Below, in pieces: positions 25,794 through 35,130 of a stretch of 64,000 bases of DNA. Under the pieces are notes generated by a model. That model worked only from the letters and a program-made list of their open reading frames with translations, did not search any database and was not told where the DNA came from. A program made the translations under genes and the position numbers. Positions within the stretch are counted from its first letter, which is position 1. The number at the start of each line of letters is the position of its first letter. The stretch comes from Clostridium_AF sediminicola. GTDB taxonomy: Bacteria > Bacillota > Clostridia > Clostridiales > Clostridiaceae. The DNA lies in NCBI RefSeq assembly GCF_050402865.1, contig NZ_BAABMF010000001.1:248001-312000 (forward strand). Reading direction: 5' to 3'.

Positions 25794-26294
25794 TTAGTTA
25801 TTAGAGAAAAAATCTTTTAATTTTAAAAATCTCGGATCAATGTCATCTTTGATGCAGTTGCATGATGATTTATTAAGATTTTCGCCACATGTTGGGCATA
25901 AGCCTAAACAATCAACTTTACATAATTTCTTTATAGGTAAATTGAGAACAATATTATTTTCAACTATACTTGAAAAATCAATTTCATTGTCTTCTAGAAT
26001 AATAATTTCTTCATTGTCATTTTCTTCGTTTTTAGAAAATTCCTCATGAAAATTAAATTGTAGAAAATAATTAAACTTTTCCAAACATCTTGAACATGTT
26101 AATTTTAAATGAGCTTCGATAACTCCTTCAAAAGCAATAATATCGCCAATAACTCTAAATTTCCCAACAAGATTAACTGGCTGTTCATAATCTATAAATT
26201 CTTCATCATATGTAAATGCAGTGCAATTAAATGATTTATTGATTGTTTTCTCCATTACTTTCTTAGAAGTCAAATCGGAAATATCAATTATCAT
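25794..26294 (-). CDS. YceD/DUF177 family protein
   Basis: A 166-residue protein of the DUF177 family. It is linked to 23S rRNA accumulation in other bacteria and found next to rpmF. Visible marks are LKLTCSRCLEKF, a cysteine-rich stretch CKVDCLGLCPTCGENLNKSS, and a C-terminal DPRFLKLKDFF. The cysteines suggest metal binding. The ATG follows AGAGGTG. It is first in the yceD-rpmF unit, whose mRNA probably begins with a hairpin. Confidence 0.9.
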   Translation of the reverse strand: MIIDISDLTSKKVMEKTINKSFNCTAFTYDEEFIDYEQPVNLVGKFRVIGDIIAFEGVIEAHLKLTCSRCLEKFNYFLQFNFHEEFSKNEENDNEEIIILEDNEIDFSSIVENNIVLNLPIKKLCKVDCLGLCPTCGENLNKSSCNCIKDDIDPRFLKLKDFFSNN

Positions 26295-26319
26295 ATCTAC
26301 ACCTCTATCCGTATAAATG

Positions 26320-26353
26320 GGCTAATAAATTCCAAGAAAAGAATTCATTAGCC
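26320..26353 (-). promoter_or_regulatory. 5'-terminal hairpin of the yceD-rpmF mRNA
   Basis: 26341-26353 pairs with 26320-26332 over 13 bp (one G-U pair) around an 8-nt loop. The stem starts within a few nucleotides of the transcription start predicted from the promoter at 26361-26390, and no T tract follows. A 5'-end stem usually protects mRNA; binding by a ribosomal protein is another option. Confidence 0.6.
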
Positions 26354-26360
26354 ACAACTT

Positions 26361-26390
26361 ATTATAATCAAGATTGGTATGAAAAGTCAA
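26361..26390 (-). promoter_or_regulatory. sigma-A promoter of yceD-rpmF
   Basis: TTGACT (26385-26390) and a perfect TATAAT (26361-26366), 18 nt apart on the minus strand, lie just after the ackA stop. Confidence 0.75.
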
Positions 26391-26402
26391 GAATTATTTC
26401 AA

Positions 26403-27602
26403 TTATAATTTAGAAACTATTTCTTTTGTGTCTCTAGCAATCATAAGTTCTTCGTTTGTAGGTACAACTAAAACCTTAACTTTTGATTCAGAAGTGGATA
26501 TTTGAGCCAATTTACCTCTTAAGCCATCGTTTGCTTCTGAATCGAATTCTACTCCTAAGAAAGAAAGTTCGTTAGAGATTGCTTCTCTAGTATCGCAACC
26601 ATTTTCACCTATACCACCTGTGAATACGATGCAATCTACTCCACCCATAGCAGCAGCATATGATCCTATGTATTTTTTAACTCTATAGTGGAACATATCT
26701 AAAGCTAATTGAGCTCTTTCATTTCCATCTGATGCAGCTCCTTCAAGATCTCTAAAGTCAGAACTAATACCAGAAACTCCTAAAACACCAGATTTTTTAT
26801 TTAAAACAGTATTTGCTTCTTCAGCAGACATACCTAAATCATTTATTAAGAAAGTTACTACAGCTGGGTCAATATCCCCACATCTAGTACCCATAATTAA
26901 ACCTGCTAATGGAGTGAATCCCATACTCGTATCAACACATTGGCCATTTTTAACTGCAGCTACAGAAGCTCCGTTACCTAAATGACATGTTATGATTTTT
27001 AAATCATTAATATCTTTACCTAAAAAGTCTGCAGCTTCTTTTGATACAAACTTGTGAGATGTACCGTGGAATCCATATCCTCTAATCTTATGCTTTTCAT
27101 ACAACTCGTAAGGAATTGCATACATAAATGATTCTTGTGGAATAGTTTGATGGAATGCAGTATCAAAAACACCTACCATTGGTGTTTCTGGCATTAATTC
27201 TTTACAAGAATTTATTCCAATTATGTTTGGTGGGTTATGTAATGGAGCTAATTTTACACATTCTTCTAATACATCCATAACATCATTATCAATCAATACA
27301 GAACTAGCATATTTTTCGCCGCCATGAACTACTCTATGACCAACTGAAGATATTTCAGACATATCTTTAATTACACCATTATCTGGATCAATTAAAGCTT
27401 TCAAAACTAATTCTATAGCTTTTTTATGGTCTTCCATAGGCTCTTGAATTATAAATTTTTCACCGTTTACTTTTTGAGTTAAAATTGATCCCTCAATTCC
27501 TATTCTTTCAACAAGACCTACAGCTAATGCTGTTTCATTTGACATATCAATTAACTGATATTTTAAAGATGAACTTCCGCAGTTAATAACTAATACTTTC
27601 AT
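26403..27602 (-). CDS. ackA: acetate kinase
   Basis: Makes ATP and acetate from acetyl phosphate, the energy-yielding last step of acetogenic fermentation. The 399-residue protein begins MKVLVINCGSSSLKYQL and has VFDTAFHQTIP, HLGNGASVAAV, and GGIGENG. Length is normal. The ATG follows AAGGAGG. It lies 29 nt after pta. No clear terminator follows; the yceD promoter lies right behind it. Confidence 0.98.
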   Translation of the reverse strand: MKVLVINCGSSSLKYQLIDMSNETALAVGLVERIGIEGSILTQKVNGEKFIIQEPMEDHKKAIELVLKALIDPDNGVIKDMSEISSVGHRVVHGGEKYASSVLIDNDVMDVLEECVKLAPLHNPPNIIGINSCKELMPETPMVGVFDTAFHQTIPQESFMYAIPYELYEKHKIRGYGFHGTSHKFVSKEAADFLGKDINDLKIITCHLGNGASVAAVKNGQCVDTSMGFTPLAGLIMGTRCGDIDPAVVTFLINDLGMSAEEANTVLNKKSGVLGVSGISSDFRDLEGAASDGNERAQLALDMFHYRVKKYIGSYAAAMGGVDCIVFTGGIGENGCDTREAISNELSFLGVEFDSEANDGLRGKLAQISTSESKVKVLVVPTNEELMIARDTKEIVSKL

Positions 27603-27631
27603 AATTTTCCTCCTTAAGGTATTTTATTTTT

Positions 27632-28624
27632 CTATTTAGCTTGAATAGCAGTAATTGCTACAACATTTACAATATCATCTACACTACAACCTCTAGATAA
27701 ATCATTTAAAGGTTTTGCAAATCCTTGAGAAACTGGTCCTATTGCTTCAGCATTAGCAAATCTTTGAACAAGCTTATATCCAATATTTCCTGCTTGTAAG
27801 TCTGGGAATATTAAAACATTAGCACTTCCTGCAACTTTACTATCAGGAGCTTTTAGAGCTGCCACTTTATTAACTATTGCTGCATCTAATTGTAATTCAC
27901 CATCTAAATCTAAATCTGGTCTTTGCTCTTTAGCAATTTTTGTAGCTTCCTTAACTTTATCAACTAATTCGTGCTTAGCACTACCCATTGTTGAGAAAGA
28001 TAACATAGCCACTTTAGGGTCTATTCCACATAAAACTTTTGCTGAATCAGCAGTAGAAGTTGCAATAGAAGCTAATTGCTCAGCATTTGGATTTGGATTA
28101 ACTGCACAATCACCAAATAGTAATAAACCATTTTCTCCATATTCACAGTTTGGAACTTCCATAACAAAGAAACTAGAAACAATAGATGCTCCAGGAGCTG
28201 TTTTTATTATTTGTAATCCTGGTCTTAATAAATCTCCAGTTGAGTGGATTGCTCCAGAAACTAATCCATCTACGTCTCCTACTTTCAACATCATAGTACC
28301 GAAGTAAACTGGATCTTTAACAGTACTTAAAGCTTTTTCTTCAGTAACACCTTTGTTTTTTCTCAAGTCATAAAAAAGATTTGCATATTCTTTTGTTTTT
28401 TCAGATGTTTCAGGATCAATAATCTTGATTCCATCTAAAACAACATCAAATGCAGCTGCCTTCTCTCTTATTACATTTTCGCTACCTACTAAAACAACAT
28501 TAGCAATTTTTTCTTCTGTAATAATTCCTGCTGCTTTTAAATTTCTTTCTTCTTCACCTTCAGGTAAAACAATTGTTCTTAAATTTTCTTTTGCTTTTGC
28601 TCTAACTAAATCAATAAAACCCAT
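27632..28624 (-). CDS. pta: phosphate acetyltransferase
   Basis: Converts acetyl-CoA and phosphate to acetyl phosphate. The 330-residue protein is the short form lacking the N-terminal regulatory domain. VVLPEGEEERNLKAA, DGLVSGAIHSTGDLLRPGLQ and NVLIFPDLQAGNIGYKL are diagnostic. The ATG follows AAGGAG. It forms an operon with ackA and is divergent from tmcAL. Confidence 0.97.
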   Translation of the reverse strand: MGFIDLVRAKAKENLRTIVLPEGEEERNLKAAGIITEEKIANVVLVGSENVIREKAAAFDVVLDGIKIIDPETSEKTKEYANLFYDLRKNKGVTEEKALSTVKDPVYFGTMMLKVGDVDGLVSGAIHSTGDLLRPGLQIIKTAPGASIVSSFFVMEVPNCEYGENGLLLFGDCAVNPNPNAEQLASIATSTADSAKVLCGIDPKVAMLSFSTMGSAKHELVDKVKEATKIAKEQRPDLDLDGELQLDAAIVNKVAALKAPDSKVAGSANVLIFPDLQAGNIGYKLVQRFANAEAIGPVSQGFAKPLNDLSRGCSVDDIVNVVAITAIQAK

Positions 28625-28731
28625 ATATATATCTCCTTTCGAAAAACAGTATCATTTATTAAACATAATATAGTATAATTAGTTTGTTACACTATATTAT
28701 ATTTAATACTATATTTAATACTACATAATAT

Positions 28732-28761
28732 AATATACACCGTTTTCATTTATAATTTCAA
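28732..28761 (-). promoter_or_regulatory. probable sigma-A promoter of pta-ackA
   Basis: TTGAAA (28756-28761) and TATATT (28732-28737) are 18 nt apart on the minus strand in the 226-nt pta/tmcAL gap. The leader region 28680-28725 carries a repeated ACTATATTTAAT stretch of unknown meaning. Confidence 0.45.
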
Positions 28762-28850
28762 TACATATTTCAATATTTATTCATGAATTAATAATATTTT
28801 GAAAATTTAAAATGATCTAGATAATAATTACCAACAGGAGGAACAAAATC

Positions 28851-30065
28851 ATGAAAATTTCTGGTATTATAACAGAATATAACCCAATGCATAATGGTCA
28901 TCTATATCACATAGAAAAAACAAAAGAAATTACAAATAGCGATGGTATAATTTGCGTTATGAGCGGAAACTTTGTTCAAAGAGGCATACCCGCTATAATG
29001 GATAAATGGACTCGAACTAAAATCGCCTTAAACAATGGTGTAGACCTAGTTTTAGAACTACCTGTAATCTACAGTACATCCTCTGCAGAATTTTTCGCAT
29101 ATGGTTCTATTAGTCTTTTAAACAGCTTAAATAATGTTGATAATATAGTTTTCGGAAGTGAATTAGGCTCCGTAGAAACGATTCAAAATATTTCAAATTT
29201 ATTGACAAATGAGTCTAAGTTATTTAAAGAAAAATTATCAAATTATCTAGTTCAAGGTATTAGTTACCCAAAAGCAAGATCATTAGCTTTTACGGAACTG
29301 TACAAAAATCAATTTAAAGAAGATTTATCAAATATAATGAATTCATCAAACAATATTTTAGGAATTGAGTATTGTAAAAGTCTTAATAAATTAAATTCAA
29401 AAATTATCCCTCGCACAATAACACGTCAAGGCTCTTCATATAATGAAAAAAGTATAACAGGTTATTATTCAAGTGCAACTTCAATAAGAAATCACCTCTA
29501 TAATAAAGGTGAAATAGATGATATATCAAACTTTCTTCCTGCCGATACTGTAAAAGAGATGAAAGAATTCCAATTAGAGGGCTGTGATTTTCCATTTGTA
29601 GATGATTTTTATAAATATATAAAATATAAATTCCTTTCTTCAAGTGGACGTATTCAAAATTTACCAGATGTATCAGAAGGAATAAATAATAGAATTACAA
29701 AAGCACTACATTCAAGCTCTAACTATGAAAATTTAGTAAATAATATAAAATCAAAGCGTTACACACGTACAAGGATCAATAGAATATTATGCCAATATCT
29801 TATAGGTTTTGATACCTTTAACACCTCAAAACTTAGAAAAGAAGCTTGTCCTTACGCAAGAATCTTAGGCTTTAATAAAGTAGGAAGAAAAATTCTGAAA
29901 AATTTAAAAAATAGTAGTGACATTCCTTTAATAACAAAAGTACCTAGAAAAATTGATAACAATATTTTATCTTTAGATATTCAAGCTACAGGTGTTTATA
30001 GCTTGTTTAATAAAAGTATTAAACCTAACTCTGATTATATTAAAAGTCCTATTATTATTGAATAA
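28851..30065 (+). CDS. tmcAL: tRNA(Met) cytidine acetate ligase TmcAL (YlbM)
   Basis: Uses ATP and acetate, not acetyl-CoA, to make N4-acetylcytidine at the wobble base of elongator tRNA-Met. The 404-residue protein has the nucleotidyltransferase-like motif GIITEYNPMHNGHLYHI at the N-terminus, MSGNFVQRG, and a C-terminal RARI-type region (KEACPYARILGF). The ATG follows AGGAGG. It is divergent from pta-ackA and followed by ylbJ. Confidence 0.93.
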   Translation: MKISGIITEYNPMHNGHLYHIEKTKEITNSDGIICVMSGNFVQRGIPAIMDKWTRTKIALNNGVDLVLELPVIYSTSSAEFFAYGSISLLNSLNNVDNIVFGSELGSVETIQNISNLLTNESKLFKEKLSNYLVQGISYPKARSLAFTELYKNQFKEDLSNIMNSSNNILGIEYCKSLNKLNSKIIPRTITRQGSSYNEKSITGYYSSATSIRNHLYNKGEIDDISNFLPADTVKEMKEFQLEGCDFPFVDDFYKYIKYKFLSSSGRIQNLPDVSEGINNRITKALHSSSNYENLVNNIKSKRYTRTRINRILCQYLIGFDTFNTSKLRKEACPYARILGFNKVGRKILKNLKNSSDIPLITKVPRKIDNNILSLDIQATGVYSLFNKSIKPNSDYIKSPIIIE

Positions 30066-30079
30066 ATCCATACATAATT

Positions 30080-30139
30080 AAGTCTCCTTCCAATATATTT
30101 ATATTATTAGACCAAAATAATTATATGTAAAGGAGACTT
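30080..30139 (+). promoter_or_regulatory. hairpin that masks the ylbJ ribosome-binding site
   Basis: AAGTCTCCTT (30080-30089) is the exact complement of AAGGAGACTT (30130-30139), which is the ribosome site of ylbJ; the GTG is at 30142. The loop is 40 nt and AT-rich. Read-through mRNA from tmcAL would carry the closed form. A transcript starting inside the loop would lack the blocking strand. Confidence 0.65.
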
Positions 30140-30141
30140 TC

Positions 30142-31341
30142 GTGATATATTTATTTATAGTATTAATTTTGCTTATTATATTTTTTCTATTTTGCTTTTT
30201 ACACTCTTTAGGAATAAAAGTGAATGAAAACATAGTGGTGACATTTATTTGTTCTTTTATAATTCTTTCAATAATAACCAACCCTTCACTTACTTTAACA
30301 GCAACATTAGATGGTGCAATACTATTTGTAAAATCAGTTTTTGTGTCAATTTTTCCTTTTTTAGTGATTATCAATATAATGTTTCAGTATGGTGGAATTA
30401 ATATTTATTCAAAAATTTTCGGTAATTTATTATGCACACCACTAAAGTTTCCTAAAAATTGTTCAGTTGTTTTGATTGTTAGTGCTTTATGTGGTTATCC
30501 TCTTGGAGCTAAGTATGCTATAGACTTATATAGTAATAGAAAGATTGATTTTGATACATGTAATAGATTAATTTCTGTAGCGTCAAATCCAAGCCCTTTA
30601 TTTGTAATAGGTGTTGTGGGTGTAAAAATACTAAACAACAAATTTATAGGCTATATATTGCTAATTTCAATGTATCTTTCTTGTATCTTTATGGCATTAA
30701 TAATAAGACCACATAACTCCAATTATAGAACCAAAACTTCTACTAAAGTGCCTTTATCACAAAACATTCAAACTAAAAATTTGGGAACTATTCTTAAAAA
30801 TAGTATAAGTGATGGATTGGTTACAAGTTTAAATATCGGAGGTTTTGTTATCCTTTTTTCAGTAATAATTAACATAATAAAAAACAATACCGTATTCGAT
30901 ATTGTTTTCCATCAACTATCATTAATTTTACATATTTCGGAGAAAATTTCACGTTCTTTTATTTTAGGCTTGATTGAATTAACAAATGGCTGCAATGAAG
31001 TAAATTTAATCTCCATAAGTCAAAATAATAAAATTATCATAATAAGTTTTCTATTAGGTTTTAGTGGCTTTTCTATAATTGCTCAAGTAAGCTCTTTTAT
31101 ATCTAAAGAAAATTTTTCTGTTAAAAAGTATACCATCTACAAATTTATTCAAGGAATAATTTGTAGCGTTATTACATTTGCATTATTAAAAATAGATATC
31201 TTTTCTTTAAATAAAAAGGTTTTTTTTAATACTAATTCAATTCCTAATGCAAATATAGAAATGAGTATTCTTTCGCTATTTGTTATAATATTATTAATAA
31301 TACCCTTATTTATCCAAAAGCTATTTGATAGTATCTCTTAA
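30142..31341 (+). CDS. ylbJ: sporulation integral membrane protein YlbJ-like
   Basis: A 399-residue polytopic membrane protein of the gate-domain (SpmA/SpmB/nucleoside-recognition) family. In B. subtilis YlbJ is needed for spore formation and is sigma-E controlled; it has been linked to dipicolinate movement. About eight hydrophobic spans are visible. GYPLGAKYAIDLYSNRKID and the later ISRSFILGLIELTNGCNEV are typical of the family. The GTG start is 3 nt beyond AAGGAGACTT. It follows tmcAL, and its last 21 nt overlap the end of the convergent gene at 31321. Confidence 0.85.
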   Translation: MIYLFIVLILLIIFFLFCFLHSLGIKVNENIVVTFICSFIILSIITNPSLTLTATLDGAILFVKSVFVSIFPFLVIINIMFQYGGINIYSKIFGNLLCTPLKFPKNCSVVLIVSALCGYPLGAKYAIDLYSNRKIDFDTCNRLISVASNPSPLFVIGVVGVKILNNKFIGYILLISMYLSCIFMALIIRPHNSNYRTKTSTKVPLSQNIQTKNLGTILKNSISDGLVTSLNIGGFVILFSVIINIIKNNTVFDIVFHQLSLILHISEKISRSFILGLIELTNGCNEVNLISISQNNKIIIISFLLGFSGFSIIAQVSSFISKENFSVKKYTIYKFIQGIICSVITFALLKIDIFSLNKKVFFNTNSIPNANIEMSILSLFVIILLIIPLFIQKLFDSIS

Positions 31342-31848
31342 TTCTTTAATATTGGTTCGAATAACAGATGAAACAGATGAAAAATCCTTGTTTATTTCCC
31401 TAAAATAGACTTCACTCTTAGCTTGAAATTCAGTCATCATTTTTTCACCGTTTTCAGTGATTTCTCTTTCTAAATCACACAAGATTTCATCTGCATAATC
31501 TTTTGCGTTTAATCTCATATTTTTCGCTTCTCTTCTAGCTGAAGAAATTATCTCTTCAGCTTTCACTGAAGCCTCTTTTATAATGTCATGACTTTCTATC
31601 TCTCTACGAAGAATTTCATATGCTTCCTCTTTGTAATTGTCAACTTCATCTTGTGCTTCTTTTAAAATTCTCTCTTTTTCCGCACATATCCATTGTGCTT
31701 TTTTGAATTCATCTGGTAGATGGTTTATTATTTCTTCAATAACCTCAATTAATTCTCTTTTATCAACCATAGCTTTACCCATAATTGGCACATTCTGCGA
31801 AGTTTCAATAAGTTCGTGTAAGTATTTTAATAATTTTACAACTTCCAT
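31321..31848 (-). CDS. coiled-coil protein of unknown function downstream of coaD
   Basis: Not firmly recognised. The 175-residue protein is rich in Glu, Lys, Ala and Arg. Residues about 50-135 (KEAQDEVDNYKEEAYEILRR onward) form an uninterrupted amphipathic helix resembling ATP-synthase b-subunit or DivIVA-like stalks. No transmembrane segment or signal peptide is evident. The ATG follows AAGGTGAT, 9 nt after coaD, so it is the last gene of the recG-rsmD-coaD run. Similar genes near coaD in Clostridia are often labelled ATPase or ATP synthase b-like without evidence. The 3' end overlaps ylbJ tail-to-tail. Confidence 0.8.
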   Translation of the reverse strand: MEVVKLLKYLHELIETSQNVPIMGKAMVDKRELIEVIEEIINHLPDEFKKAQWICAEKERILKEAQDEVDNYKEEAYEILRREIESHDIIKEASVKAEEIISSARREAKNMRLNAKDYADEILCDLEREITENGEKMMTEFQAKSEVYFREINKDFSSVSSVIRTNIKELRDTIK

Positions 31849-31857
31849 CTAATCACC

Positions 31858-32340
31858 TTATTTGCTTAAAATTTTATTTCTTACATCATCAATAATTTCT
31901 GTTGGAACCAAATCGTTTAAATCTCCTCCAAACATAGCAACTTGTTTAACAGCGCTAGAACTTAAATAAGAATATTTTGCATTAGTCATCATAAAAACTG
32001 TTTCAATTGTGGGACTTAGTTTTCTATTCATCAAAGCCATCTGAAACTCATATTCAAAGTCTGTAACAGCCCTTAACCCCTTTGTAATTATGTTCAAGTT
32101 TCTTTCTTTCATGTAGTTAACAAGTAATCCATGAAAAGCCTCAACTTTTACGTTGCCAAAACTAGAAGTAACCCTTTCTATTAATTCTTTTCTTTCATCA
32201 ATATTAAATAATCCTTTTTTTTCAGGATTAACTAAAACCAACACTATTAATTCATCAAAAACTTTAGATGATCTTCTAATTATATCCAAATGACCTTCAG
32301 TTATAGGGTCAAAACTCCCTGGATACACTGCTTTGTTCAT
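31858..32340 (-). CDS. coaD: phosphopantetheine adenylyltransferase
   Basis: Penultimate step of CoA synthesis: makes dephospho-CoA from phosphopantetheine and ATP. The 160-residue protein begins MNKAVYPGSFDPITEGHLDI with the HxGH-type motif, and has ITKGLRAVTDFEYEFQMA and YLSSSAVKQVA. The ATG at 32340 follows GAGGAGG and lies 1 nt after the rsmD stop; longer readings run into rsmD. Confidence 0.97.
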   Translation of the reverse strand: MNKAVYPGSFDPITEGHLDIIRRSSKVFDELIVLVLVNPEKKGLFNIDERKELIERVTSSFGNVKVEAFHGLLVNYMKERNLNIITKGLRAVTDFEYEFQMALMNRKLSPTIETVFMMTNAKYSYLSSSAVKQVAMFGGDLNDLVPTEIIDDVRNKILSK

Positions 32341-32341
32341 T

Positions 32342-32899
32342 TTAATCCTCCTCATATCTGTAAAAACATACTGTTGTATTGCCATATTTTCTATGATTCA
32401 CAAGTTTTATCCATTCACTTCCTTCATAAAGATTTTCACTTGTATCAATCTTCGTTACTATAAGCCCATCTTTCTTTAATATTTTTCCATCGTGAATTAA
32501 ATCTATTGCTAACGGAATCATATCTTTTGCATAAGGTGGGTCAATAAATATTAAATCAAAAATAATTTGCTTGTTTCCAAAACTTTTTAGCGCCATATAA
32601 GAATCCATATTTAAAGCTGTGCATTCCTTTTCAAACCCTAGATTCTTTATATTTTCAGTTAAAAATTTAAATGTTGTAGGATGTTTATCGACTAAATAAC
32701 ATTGTTTAGCTCCTCTACTTACAGATTCGAGTCCTAAACTTCCTGTACCAGCAAAAACATCAACTGCCACTGCATCTACAACTTCATTTTGAATTATATT
32801 AAAAATATTTTCTTTAACTCTATCTAAAGTTGGACGAGTTTGCATACCATCTGGCGGTATTAATTTTTTTCCTTTTGCTCTTCCAGCTATAACTCTCAT
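32342..32899 (-). CDS. rsmD: 16S rRNA (guanine-966-N2)-methyltransferase
   Basis: SAM-dependent methylase of small-subunit rRNA. The 185-residue protein has MRVIAGRAKGKKL, TRPTLDRVKENIFNI, VFAGTGSLGLESVSRGA (SAM site) and the catalytic FIDPPY. The ATG follows AGGAGG. It is coupled to coaD by a 1-nt gap. Confidence 0.96.
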   Translation of the reverse strand: MRVIAGRAKGKKLIPPDGMQTRPTLDRVKENIFNIIQNEVVDAVAVDVFAGTGSLGLESVSRGAKQCYLVDKHPTTFKFLTENIKNLGFEKECTALNMDSYMALKSFGNKQIIFDLIFIDPPYAKDMIPLAIDLIHDGKILKKDGLIVTKIDTSENLYEGSEWIKLVNHRKYGNTTVCFYRYEED

Positions 32900-33009
32900 T
32901 TCAAGGTCCTCCTTAATAGCTATGTAATACTTTTTTTTATTTTAACACATATTTCTAACTTATACAAAGGTTATACAGTAAAGATTTTGGAGTGCTTCTT
33001 TTATAATTA

Positions 33010-35046
33010 TTAATTGAAACAAATTAGTTTTTTGTCTTCATCAATCCTTTTTACAATGCTTTCTAGAATATAATCATATTTTTTATCTTTATTATTAAAA
33101 ATATTTCTTGCTTCGTAATTTGCACATTTTAAAATATTTATATCTTCTATAGGATTCGATAGTGTAAAACTTTCATCACCATGTTGTCGAAATCCAAAGA
33201 CTTCTCCACTTCCTCTTATTTTTAAATCCTGTTCTGAAATGTAAAAACCATCATTACTCTCTACCATTGTTTCCATTCTTTTCTTTGTAACATCACTTTT
33301 ACTTTCTGCTATTAAATAGCATGAAGATTTATCTACACCTCTACCCACTCTGCCTCTTAATTGATGAAGTTGCGATAAACCAAATCGCTCAGCATCTTCA
33401 ATAATCATTATTGTTGCATTTGGAACATTCACTCCAACTTCGATAACTGTTGTAGCAACTAAAACATCAATTCTATTATTTTTAAACTCATTCATTATTT
33501 CATCTTTATCTTTTTGTTTCATTTTGCCATATAAACTTTTTACTTTAAAGCCTTTCAAATAATCATTTTGCAAATCCTCTGTTAGCTTTTGAACTGAATT
33601 TAATTGCATTGAATCATTTTCTTCTACTAAAGGACATACTACATACGCTTGTTTTTTATTTTCTAACTCTTTTCTTAGATAATTATAAACTCGCTTTCTT
33701 TGATTTTTACCAAACCAATAAGTATCAATCTTTTTTCTACCTGGTGGTAATTGGTCTATAATTGAAATATCCAAGTCCCCATATAAGCATAAGGATAACG
33801 TTCTTGGTATAGGAGTAGCACTCATTACCAACACATCTGAGTTAATACTTTTATTGTATAATTTAGCTCTTTGGTTAACACCAAATCTGTGTTGTTCATC
33901 TGTTACAATCATCCCTAATTTTTCAAATTCCACATCATCTTCTATTAGAGAATGTGTGCCAATAACTAAATCGATTTTTCCTGATTTTAAATTATCTTTA
34001 ATTCTTTGTTTTTCTTTTAATGGTGTACTTCCAACTAAAAATTCTATATTTATTTTAAAATCTTTTAATAATTTATCAAATTCTAGAAAATGTTGTTTTG
34101 CTAATATCTCTGTTGGCGCCATTAATGCTGCTTGATATCCATTATATATAACATTAAAAATAGCAATTAATGCTACAATTGTTTTACCTGAACCTACGTC
34201 CCCTTGAAGCAACCTGTTCATACATAAAGGCTTTTTTTCATCTATTAAAATTTGTCTAACTGCTTTCTTTTGAGCATCAGTTAATTCAAATGGTAATTTC
34301 TCTTTTAATAATGTTAACTCTTTAGCTATTTTCAACGGTATTCCTTTACTACTAGTTTTTCTTTTATCTTTAATTAATAATAATTTAACTGAATACGTAA
34401 ATAACTCTTGAAATTTTAACCTATCTAATGCTTTATTAAGGCTATTTGAGTCATTAGGATTATGTATATTTTTTATAGCAAAATCTAATGTGCATAGTCT
34501 ATATTTATCAACTATTTCTTTAGGTAAATTTTCTGCAATTTTTATATTATTAAGTATATTAGAAATATATTTAATAAAAAAACTATTACTAAGACCTTTA
34601 GTTAAACTATATTTAGGAATTATACTACCATTGTTTATTTGTTCTTTTACAACTTTAGGACTCATTAAAACTTTCTTTCCATTTTTCTGAATTTGAACTT
34701 TTCCAACGAACTTATATTCTTCACCAATTCTAAAGGTCTTCTTTATAAAAGGCTGATTAAACCACTTAGCTGTAAAATCCGAATCTCCATCATTCAATAT
34801 AATAGACGAAATAACCATGTTTTTTCTAACATATATATCTTTACTAATTTTTAAAACAGAACATTGAATACAAATCTTTTCGCCCTCTTGAGCATCAGAA
34901 ATTAACTTTCCAGGAAAAAACATTTCATAATCACAAGGGAAATATAAAAGTAAATCCAAAATTGTATCAATATTCAATTTCTCAAGAAGTTCTGTATATT
35001 TTTTACCAATCCCTTTTAATGTCGAAATATTATCATTCACGTTCAT
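33010..35046 (-). CDS. recG: ATP-dependent DNA helicase RecG
   Basis: Remodels stalled forks and recombination intermediates. The 678-residue protein has an N-terminal OB-fold wedge domain, helicase Walker A in LLQGDVGSGKTIVA, the DEQH box in VTDEQHRFGVNQR, SATPIPRTLSL, and QLRGRVGRG near the end. The ATG follows AGGTGATATT. It lies after fakA, the usual order, and 110 nt before rsmD. Confidence 0.97.
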   Translation of the reverse strand: MNVNDNISTLKGIGKKYTELLEKLNIDTILDLLLYFPCDYEMFFPGKLISDAQEGEKICIQCSVLKISKDIYVRKNMVISSIILNDGDSDFTAKWFNQPFIKKTFRIGEEYKFVGKVQIQKNGKKVLMSPKVVKEQINNGSIIPKYSLTKGLSNSFFIKYISNILNNIKIAENLPKEIVDKYRLCTLDFAIKNIHNPNDSNSLNKALDRLKFQELFTYSVKLLLIKDKRKTSSKGIPLKIAKELTLLKEKLPFELTDAQKKAVRQILIDEKKPLCMNRLLQGDVGSGKTIVALIAIFNVIYNGYQAALMAPTEILAKQHFLEFDKLLKDFKINIEFLVGSTPLKEKQRIKDNLKSGKIDLVIGTHSLIEDDVEFEKLGMIVTDEQHRFGVNQRAKLYNKSINSDVLVMSATPIPRTLSLCLYGDLDISIIDQLPPGRKKIDTYWFGKNQRKRVYNYLRKELENKKQAYVVCPLVEENDSMQLNSVQKLTEDLQNDYLKGFKVKSLYGKMKQKDKDEIMNEFKNNRIDVLVATTVIEVGVNVPNATIMIIEDAERFGLSQLHQLRGRVGRGVDKSSCYLIAESKSDVTKKRMETMVESNDGFYISEQDLKIRGSGEVFGFRQHGDESFTLSNPIEDINILKCANYEARNIFNNKDKKYDYILESIVKRIDEDKKLICFN

Positions 35047-35130
35047 AATATCACCTCTATTCTGTTGTATAGGTTAAATTCCATAATTTAAAGTTCACAA
35101 TTGACGGTGTATATTGAAATACATCTGAAC

